Assembly (NCBI GenBank): GCA_003158835.1
Contig: PMLI01000351.1
Location: 1 to 37,377 of the forward strand
Direction of reading: 5' to 3'
From: Acidimicrobiaceae bacterium
Lineage (GTDB): Bacteria > Actinomycetota > Acidimicrobiia > Acidimicrobiales > Palsa-688
DNA length: 37,377 nt
The number at the start of each line of letters is the position of its first letter. The first letter of the stretch is position 1. This document shows, piece by piece, positions 1 to 4,264 of the stretch. Position numbers and translations under genes: made by a program. The notes beneath the pieces are model-generated. The model searched no databases, was not told the origin of the DNA, and was given only the letters and a program-made list of their open reading frames with translations.

Positions 1-147
1 GGCCTCGGCGATCTCCGCCCGGTTGCGGGCCAGGTCCTGCTTGCCGAGGGACCAGGGGACAGCGTTGTAGATGGCGGTGGCCTCTGTCATCATGGCGTTG
101 TGGTCGTCGTTCAGTTCGCGCCGGCGGACCGCCTCGCGCGCGGTCAC
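1..147 (-). CDS. Hypothetical helical protein, N-terminal part (gene runs off the left edge)
   Basis: The start is a GTG at 147 whose GTGA overlaps the stop of the upstream gene at 144-146. The 49 visible codons are charged, helix-forming and have high GC at third positions. There is no stop before the edge. The first ten bases of the window repeat as its last ten. Joining the ends on that repeat continues the protein as AEALVGE, and one base further on (a single extra base in the GAGTTGCC stretch) it runs into the open frame at 37169-37377. The whole protein would be about 114 residues. I do not recognise the family. It is the last gene of the early operon from the promoter at 1469. Confidence 0.7.
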   Translation of the reverse strand, partial: MTAREAVRRRELNDDHNAMMTEATAIYNAVPWSLGKQDLARNRAEIAEA

Positions 148-371
148 TCGAGATCCCTCTGGACCTGCAGCGCTGCCGCCAGCCATTCGGGCCCAAGGCG
201 TTCCACCGCCTCGAGGACCGAAGGCCAGCCCGCCTCATTGAGCCAGTCCGTCCGGTTCATCACCAGAGCCACAGCGATCTTCTCGCCGGTTGAAAGAACG
301 CCGAATTTTCGGGCGTCGGCCTTGATGTGTTCGACCAGCCCACGGATCCGGTCCACGGTCGTGAAGTTCAT
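144..371 (-). CDS. Hypothetical protein, 75 aa
   Basis: The start at 371 has a clear GGAGGTG ribosome binding site just upstream. The frame stays open further 5', but the residues encoded there read as a shadow of the next gene. The protein is mixed helical and soluble, with two Trp residues and an acidic C-terminus. I do not recognise it. It overlaps the previous gene by 4 nt (368-371) and the next by GTGA (144-147), so it is translationally coupled within the early operon. Confidence 0.7.
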   Translation of the reverse strand: MNFTTVDRIRGLVEHIKADARKFGVLSTGEKIAVALVMNRTDWLNEAGWPSVLEAVERLGPEWLAAALQVQRDLE

Positions 372-571
372 CCGTACACCTCCAGGTGACCCTTCACCGT
401 GAAGCCCTCGCCCGCCAGCTCCTGGGCGATCTTGGAGAGGTTCTCGAGCGGCACGATCCAGCAGCACCGCCCGCTCGGCAGGATGTCGCGGGTGTAGGAG
501 GTCAGGCCCGCGGCCCGCTCCCGGACGGCGTCGTTCTCGAACTCCACCTTGACCAGCGCGGGACCGTTCAT
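368..571 (-). CDS. Hypothetical protein, 67 aa
   Basis: The start is an ATG at 571 whose ATGA overlaps the stop of the upstream gene at 568. It is a small soluble alpha/beta protein with no signal peptide or membrane segment. It contains a Cys-Cys pair in the middle (SGRCCWIVP) and no other zinc-like pattern. No family is recognised. The tight 4-nt overlaps on both sides and the normal codon use support it as a real gene of the early operon. Confidence 0.7.
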   Translation of the reverse strand: MNGPALVKVEFENDAVRERAAGLTSYTRDILPSGRCCWIVPLENLSKIAQELAGEGFTVKGHLEVYG

Positions 572-1011
572 CGGACGCCTCCTTGCCCGCCGAAGCGGAC
601 CGTGCGCCGCACCATGAAGCTGTGGGCGCCGGTGGTGATCGTCATCCCGGCCGCAGCGATGGACACCACGGCCAGGGCGGTGGCGACGTGCTGCCGCCGA
701 TCCGCCCGCTTGTCCAGGCTGGCTGCCTGGGCCATGACCCGGTCCCGGATCGGCTGGAGGTAGGTCAGGTCTGGAACCGCGAAGACGACGCGCGGGGCCG
801 CCATGCCCTCGAAGTCCCCGGTCGAGACCGTGTACCGGAGTGCGTCGGCCTCGGCGCGCAGGTGGTGGGCGCTCGTGGCGTAGTTGGAGGCCGTCACCCC
901 GGCGGCGACGCCGAGCGCGGCCCAGACCAGCCACTTGGGCACGCCGGCGGAAGCCGGGCGGGCGGCGAGGGTGAGGGCGAGGACCAGGGCGACGACGCGG
1001 CGGGCGCTCAC
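568..1011 (-). CDS. Signal-peptide membrane protein of the early operon, 147 aa
   Basis: The GTG start at 1011 is set by a GTGA overlap with the upstream stop (1008-1010). Later starts would remove the hydrophobic N-terminus. Residues 1-24 look like a Sec signal peptide: basic SARR, a hydrophobic core, then PASA before GVP. Two further hydrophobic segments follow (about 28-42 and 112-130), with a polar, helix-rich loop between them carrying a PDLTYLQP stretch. It is probably an inner-membrane protein with a large periplasmic loop. Position in the first-transcribed operon and membrane topology fit a superinfection-exclusion or host-envelope role, but that is inference. No family is recognised. 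Confidence 0.7.
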   Translation of the reverse strand: MSARRVVALVLALTLAARPASAGVPKWLVWAALGVAAGVTASNYATSAHHLRAEADALRYTVSTGDFEGMAAPRVVFAVPDLTYLQPIRDRVMAQAASLDKRADRRQHVATALAVVSIAAAGMTITTGAHSFMVRRTVRFGGQGGVR

Positions 1012-1205
1012 CCGAGCACCGTCGCTTTCATCTCGAGGACCGTCCGGCCCCAGATAGCGTCCATGAAGGTGACCTCGATGCTCCGGCCGTCGCTCTCGGC
1101 GGCCTCGACCGTGGCCTTGAACCCGTCCGCCATCAGGGCGTTGGGGAAGTCCCGCCGGACCTGGTCGGTGGCCATGACCAGCCGGGAAGGCGTGAAGGTC
1201 TTCAT
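1008..1205 (-). CDS. Hypothetical protein, 65 aa
   Basis: The ATG at 1205 overlaps the upstream stop as ATGA (1202-1205), and the 3' end overlaps the next start as GTGA. The protein begins MKTFTPSRL, is soluble and alpha/beta in character, and contains one Trp. There are no cysteines and no membrane segment. The family is not recognised. Context gives only that it belongs to the compact early operon. Confidence 0.7.
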   Translation of the reverse strand: MKTFTPSRLVMATDQVRRDFPNALMADGFKATVEAAESDGRSIEVTFMDAIWGRTVLEMKATVLG

Positions 1206-1432
1206 GCGGCCCGCCCGTGTGCGAAGAAGAACCCATTGAGGTCCATCGCTCCAGGGGCGCGGTCAAAGGCGGCCAGGCGCTCCTGCAGGGCCCGGCGGCG
1301 GCCGAAGAAGTAGGCGCCCGGGCTCTGCTTCTTCAGGCAGTCGATGCAGATGCCGTGGCTGATCTGGGCCGCAGGCGCGTCGGCGGGTCCTCCAAGGTGC
1401 TTGTGGCAAGTGGCGCATTCGATCTTCGTCAT
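1202..1432 (-). CDS. Small putative zinc-binding protein, first gene of the early operon, 76 aa
   Basis: The ATG at 1432 follows an AGGAGG site about nine bases upstream and lies roughly 30 nt downstream of the predicted start of transcription from the 1469-1497 promoter. The N-terminal half carries CATC (residues 7-10) and CIDC (30-33), a two-pair arrangement typical of a zinc ribbon. The C-terminal half is basic and aromatic. Small phage proteins of this layout often bind host transcription or DNA-processing factors, but nothing here shows a partner. CATCH also resembles a c-type haem motif, but there is no signal peptide, so zinc is more likely. Confidence 0.75.
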   Translation of the reverse strand: MTKIECATCHKHLGGPADAPAAQISHGICIDCLKKQSPGAYFFGRRRALQERLAAFDRAPGAMDLNGFFFAHGRAA

Positions 1433-1468
1433 CGTCGTCCTCCTTGTTCTTCTCCTTCCCTCTGACTT

Positions 1469-1497
1469 ATTGTATATCAGAAAGTCGGGAATTGCAA
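1469..1497 (-). promoter_or_regulatory. Sigma70-like promoter of the early operon
   Basis: On the minus strand TTGCAA (-35, complement of 1492-1497) is followed after exactly 17 nt by TACAAT (-10, complement of 1469-1474). The predicted start near 1462 gives a leader of about 30 nt before the ATG at 1432. The region 1433-1502 is otherwise non-coding. Confidence 0.6.
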
Positions 1498-1502
1498 GGG
1501 GT

Positions 1503-1967
1503 TTATTTCGTGGGGGTTTTGGGACGGCGGTTGGCGGTTTGTTGGGCCGGGGTGGCCCAACGGCAATTCTCGGGGCAGTAGTTCCCGTTTACATCGATGC
1601 GGTCGATGGAGAGGCCTTCTGGGCGATCTCCCATGTCGTGATAAAAAGTCAGGAAGCTGGCGGACCATTCGGGGCAGACCTTGATCCCGCGACCACCGTA
1701 ATGTTGGTACCCGTGGACCTTCGGGTCTTCACAGCGTTTGATCATGCTCACCCAGGTTTGATATGTCCTGGAAGATGAAAGCCCGGCGCGGTCGTGTTGT
1801 GTGTGGCCGGTCTCCTCGAAGAGCAGTCGGCGCCGAATAAAATCAGAAAAAGACAGGTCGCCAGCGAGTTCCTTCAAATGGGCAAATTCCCGTCGGTTCA
1901 ATCGGAGCATGAATATCCGATCCCGGCGTTCGTTCTTGGGGAGCAGTGGCCGACCCATTCTTGTCAT
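1503..1967 (-). CDS. HNH-type (homing-like) endonuclease with N-terminal RHH-like domain, 154 aa
   Basis: The C-terminal 90 residues match the phage family built around YGGRGI, CPEW, DMGDRP, SIDRID and PENCRWAT, usually annotated as HNH endonuclease and often found as free-standing selfish genes. Residues about 1-50 (GRPLLPKNERRD, LRLNRREF, SFSDFIRRRLL) look like a ribbon-helix-helix or MobC-like DNA-binding domain, so this reads as a DNA-binding plus nuclease fusion. The start could be 1967 or 1958. The predicted -10 box is so close that the message from 1967 would be leaderless. The gene is visibly poorer in G+C than its neighbours and has its own promoter and an upstream terminator, consistent with a mobile insert between the late and early regions. 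Confidence 0.8.
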   Translation of the reverse strand: MTRMGRPLLPKNERRDRIFMLRLNRREFAHLKELAGDLSFSDFIRRRLLFEETGHTQHDRAGLSSSRTYQTWVSMIKRCEDPKVHGYQHYGGRGIKVCPEWSASFLTFYHDMGDRPEGLSIDRIDVNGNYCPENCRWATPAQQTANRRPKTPTK

Positions 1968-1973
1968 ACGGAA

Positions 1974-2002
1974 AGTATACCCCCTGAAAGCCTGGGCGTC
2001 AA
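1974..2002 (-). promoter_or_regulatory. Sigma70-like promoter in front of the endonuclease gene
   Basis: TTGACG (complement of 1997-2002) and TATACT (complement of 1974-1979) are separated by exactly 17 nt on the minus strand. Each hexamer is 5/6 to the consensus. The predicted transcription start, about 1967, coincides with the first candidate ATG. It begins immediately after the T-rich tail of the terminator at 2003-2045. Confidence 0.65.
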
Positions 2003-2045
2003 CAAAAGAGGGCCCCCGCCCCGGACGATGAACGGGGCGGGGGCC
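2003..2045 (-). terminator. Rho-independent terminator at the end of the late region
   Basis: There is a perfect 13-bp GC-only stem (2011-2023 with 2033-2045) with a 9-nt loop. On the minus strand it is followed by CTCTTTTGTT. It lies 38 nt after the stop of the 2084-2398 gene and would end late transcription before the endonuclease promoter. The stem is symmetric, but the plus strand has no T tract. Confidence 0.7.
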
Positions 2046-2083
2046 TGTTGCCCCGCACGGAGGGAACGCGCGGTTAAAGCGGG

Positions 2084-2398
2084 TCAGGCCGGGGGCAGCA
2101 CTTCCCCGGTGTCTGGATCCAGGGCCACGAAGGCGTCCAGCTGGCCGTATTCCACGCTCACCTGGACCTCCGGGAGCCGGTCCCATACCTTGAGCTTCCC
2201 GTCCGCATCGAAAGCGACCCAGCCCTTCATCTGCAGGGGCGCGTCTTTGCGGACCCCGATGCAGGCGACCGAGCAGTTGCAGGTCGTCGTCTCCGGGTGG
2301 GCCTCGATCAAAGCCCCTACGATCTCGTGCTTGAAGTTGTATCCCTTGCCGCGGACTATGTCGCCGACCCTCGCCGCCCTACCGTTTGCATAATGCAT
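2084..2398 (-). CDS. Hypothetical phage protein, 104 aa
   Basis: The ATG at 2398 has an AGGAGG site six to seven bases upstream. The N-terminal pattern (ANGRAARVGDIVRGKG, then a strand ending in TTTCNCSVA) resembles a widespread family of small phage proteins of unknown function with a conserved GDxVxGK and TCN element. The fold looks all-beta, SH3-like. It is the last gene of the late region and sits just before the terminator, after the lysis cluster. Cys residues 40, 42 and 46 might bind metal. The function is unknown. Confidence 0.7.
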   Translation of the reverse strand: MHYANGRAARVGDIVRGKGYNFKHEIVGALIEAHPETTTCNCSVACIGVRKDAPLQMKGWVAFDADGKLKVWDRLPEVQVSVEYGQLDAFVALDPDTGEVLPPA

Positions 2399-2413
2399 GG
2401 ATGCCTCCTTCGA

Positions 2414-2899
2414 TTAGAACCGCCACAGAATCACGAGGCCGGCCCGGGCTGCCCCGGTCACCCGGCCCAAGATGTCGAGTCGTCCCCCGAACCGATACCC
2501 CCCATAGAACGCGACGTCCTTCGTTTGGTACGGGGTCCAGCCGTCCGCGCCGCCGCCCAGGATCCAGCCGGAGGTCCGGGCGGGCTGTTCGAACACCGGC
2601 TCTGACGTCTTGGCGCCGTCCCGGGTGGTCACGACCGGCCCGCGGGTCACCTCGCTGGTGGTCTCGACCCGGCCGCTCGGCTCCCGCACGACCCGGACCA
2701 CGACCCGCTCGGGACCCTGGACCCGGACCTCGCGCACGACCTCCACGGTCTTGGGGTGGTCGTAGGCCAGCCGGAGCCGCTGCAGCTCCTGCCGCTGGCG
2801 CCAGCATTGGAGCGCAAGGGCCAGTAGGACGCCCCCACCGAACAGGGCCAGGGCACGCCGCCAGCCGAGGTTACGCAGATGGAGGAGGAGGGGGAGCAT
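2414..2899 (-). CDS. Membrane-anchored protein of the lysis region, spanin-like candidate, 161 aa
   Basis: One N-terminal hydrophobic segment (about residues 15-31) is preceded by Arg residues, giving an N-in/C-out anchor. It is followed by a short charged helix (RQRQELQRLRLA), a valine-rich beta repeat-like stretch (VVREVRV, VVVRVVREP) and a Gly/Trp-rich C-terminal part. It overlaps the upstream holin candidate by 29 nt and follows the amidase, which is where an i-spanin or other lysis accessory protein would lie. There is no long coiled coil, so spanin is only a guess. The start at 2899 lacks a strong ribosome binding site. Confidence 0.55.
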   Translation of the reverse strand: MLPLLLHLRNLGWRRALALFGGGVLLALALQCWRQRQELQRLRLAYDHPKTVEVVREVRVQGPERVVVRVVREPSGRVETTSEVTRGPVVTTRDGAKTSEPVFEQPARTSGWILGGGADGWTPYQTKDVAFYGGYRFGGRLDILGRVTGAARAGLVILWRF

Positions 2900-3107
2900 C
2901 TTTGTCCCGGGCCTTGCCCAGGTAGGTGTCGGCCAGGGTGCCGCCGCCGATGAGGGCCGCGACGACCATGACCATCGTCATGAACTGCTCGGAGGTCAGC
3001 ATCGCCTTGGCGAAGAACACCACCGCGATCAGCAGGAGCCACAGCCCGAGCCCGAACTTGCGGGACTCGTCGAACAGGAAACCCTTCACGATGCCGGGAG
3101 CTTTCAC
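2871..3107 (-). CDS. Holin candidate, two-TM small membrane protein, 78 aa
   Basis: The GTG start at 3107 is preceded by AGGAGG at good spacing, directly after the stop of the amidase gene. Two hydrophobic helices (about residues 19-35 and 41-60) are separated by a short polar turn (TSEQ). The C-terminal tail is hydrophilic (KARDKDAPPPPPSA). Size, topology and adjacency to the endolysin are those of a class II or III holin or of the phage membrane proteins annotated as r1t-like. Sequence alone cannot prove pore formation. The gene at 3878-4246 is an alternative holin. Confidence 0.6.
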   Translation of the reverse strand: MKAPGIVKGFLFDESRKFGLGLWLLLIAVVFFAKAMLTSEQFMTMVMVVAALIGGGTLADTYLGKARDKDAPPPPPSA

Positions 3108-3117
3108 GTCGTCCTCC

Positions 3118-3708
3118 TCACAGCTGAAAATTCCCGGCGTCCAGCCGGGCCTTGACCTTCGCCAGGAAGTCGTGGACCGGGAAGTCGGGGCCCGGGTCCG
3201 TGTGGTCCCCCTGCTTGAAGGCCAGGGTGACCTGGGCGTGCGTCGTGACGCCGCGCCGCTTCTCGAGCAGGCCCGCGGCGTCCACGAAGAAGGGCTCGAT
3301 CTTGTGGCGGGCGCAGATCCCGGCGGTCAGGAAGGCGGCCAGGGTCATCATCTTCTGGGAGTAGGCGTCCGCCCACATGGCCGCGGTCGGCCGGCCGAGG
3401 GTCGCCATCTCGATGCCGATACCGTTGGCGTTGGCGCCCGGCGCGTGGTAGGCGACGTCCGCCTCGCGGACCGACTGGGTGATGGAGTCGCAGTCCACGG
3501 CGTAGTGCCAGGACGCGACGCGGTCGTTGGCGGCGCAGTACTTCAGGAGCCACTCGGCCCCACCCGCGGACTCGGCGACCTCGGCGCAGTGTAGCACGAC
3601 CAGGTCCACCTTGCGGGGCGTCGTGAGCGGCACGGCCCGGTAGTATTTCGCCTGCAGGAACGGGATCTCCACGATGCCCCCTTTCTTCCTGTAACTTTTC
3701 ACACCCAT
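3118..3708 (-). CDS. Endolysin: N-acetylmuramoyl-L-alanine amidase (Amidase_2/PGRP fold), 196 aa
   Basis: The protein would cleave the bond between N-acetylmuramic acid and L-alanine at lysis. Likely zinc ligands are His40 (VVLHCAE), His157 (TTHAQV) and Asp171 (HTDPGPDFP), the order expected for Amidase_2. ASWHYAVD and the GIGIEM strand around Glu100 also fit. There is no signal peptide and no separate cell-wall-binding domain, so it should depend on a holin. The ATG at 3708 follows a GGAAG site. It lies between two small membrane-protein genes, which supports a lysis cassette. Confidence 0.88.
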   Translation of the reverse strand: MGVKSYRKKGGIVEIPFLQAKYYRAVPLTTPRKVDLVVLHCAEVAESAGGAEWLLKYCAANDRVASWHYAVDCDSITQSVREADVAYHAPGANANGIGIEMATLGRPTAAMWADAYSQKMMTLAAFLTAGICARHKIEPFFVDAAGLLEKRRGVTTHAQVTLAFKQGDHTDPGPDFPVHDFLAKVKARLDAGNFQL

Positions 3709-3725
3709 CGCGCTTCCAATATCTT

Positions 3726-3872
3726 ATGGAACCAAACCACCTGCGGTTCGTGCCGAAAGAGTTCATCGAAGAACTGGACCTGGACCAGATCAAAGACGAC
3801 GCCCCGAAAGAACCGGGCCGCGTCCGGTTGCTCAGTATCCCCGACGAGGAAGTCAGCGACTTCTGGCGCTGA
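3726..3872 (+). CDS. Small acidic ORF on the plus strand, 48 aa
   Basis: This is the only credible gene on the plus strand. It fills the 169-nt gap between the amidase and the 3878-4246 gene. The product (MEPNHLRFVPKEF to EVSDFWR) is acidic and helix-rich, and about 37 of 48 codons end in G or C. The minus-strand frames in the same stretch look non-coding. Against it, there is no ribosome binding site before the ATG and no convincing promoter, and the length is easily reached by chance in GC-rich DNA. No family is recognised. Confidence 0.4.
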   Translation: MEPNHLRFVPKEFIEELDLDQIKDDAPKEPGRVRLLSIPDEEVSDFWR

Positions 3873-3876
3873 CCTC
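3849..3876 (-). terminator. Stem-loop after the 3878-4246 gene (possible weak terminator)
   Basis: On the minus strand a 10-bp stem with one G-U pair and an 8-nt loop begins one base after the TAA at 3878. It lacks a T tract, so it may be a pause or RNA-stability element rather than a full terminator. On the plus strand the stem is shorter (7 bp) and contains the stop of the small plus-strand ORF. Confidence 0.4.
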
Positions 3877-3877
3877 T

Positions 3878-4246
3878 TTAATGCCCGTGCTTTGTCAGGA
3901 CGGTGTCCAGCTTTCGGTGGGTGTCCCGGAAGCCCTGGTTGGTCGCTGTCGCCTGTTCTCTGATCGCCCCGGCGAGATTATTAATCTCCTGCGCGACCTG
4001 CGTCCCGATTTGCACGCTCTCTTTGTACGCGCTCAAAAATTGAGCGATGATCGCGTCGTCCCGCCGCCGTCCGCCTGAATCTTCGCAGTCCCCGCTGCCC
4101 GACCACTTCTTCCAAACGCGCAGGACTGGCCGTCGCAAGACGATCACCATGAGGATCGCCGACATGAACCCGAGCATTGAAAAGAAGCCCGGCGCGTTCT
4201 TCACCAGGAACTCCAGTAGCGTCTTCACCACCTGCTCGTTTTCCAT
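3878..4246 (-). CDS. Small membrane protein with C-terminal coiled coil, possible holin, 122 aa
   Basis: One clear hydrophobic helix (about residues 20-37, FFSMLGFMSAILMVIVL) is followed by a basic cluster (RRPVLRVWKKW), a polar linker, and a helical, heptad-like C-terminal half (about 60-115). Single-TM phage proteins with a long cytoplasmic coiled coil next to an amidase are sometimes holin or antiholin partners. A GGGGGAAGG site precedes the ATG at 4246. The family is not identified. A structural role at the tail end cannot be excluded because the tailspike gene is immediately upstream. Confidence 0.6.
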   Translation of the reverse strand: MENEQVVKTLLEFLVKNAPGFFSMLGFMSAILMVIVLRRPVLRVWKKWSGSGDCEDSGGRRRDDAIIAQFLSAYKESVQIGTQVAQEINNLAGAIREQATATNQGFRDTHRKLDTVLTKHGH

Positions 4247-4264
4247 CGGGCCTTCCCCCTCGTT

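Noticed and set aside
1408..1415. CATCH motif in the first early protein, like a c-type haem site
   Set aside because: There is no signal peptide, and a second Cys pair (CIDC) fits a zinc ribbon better.
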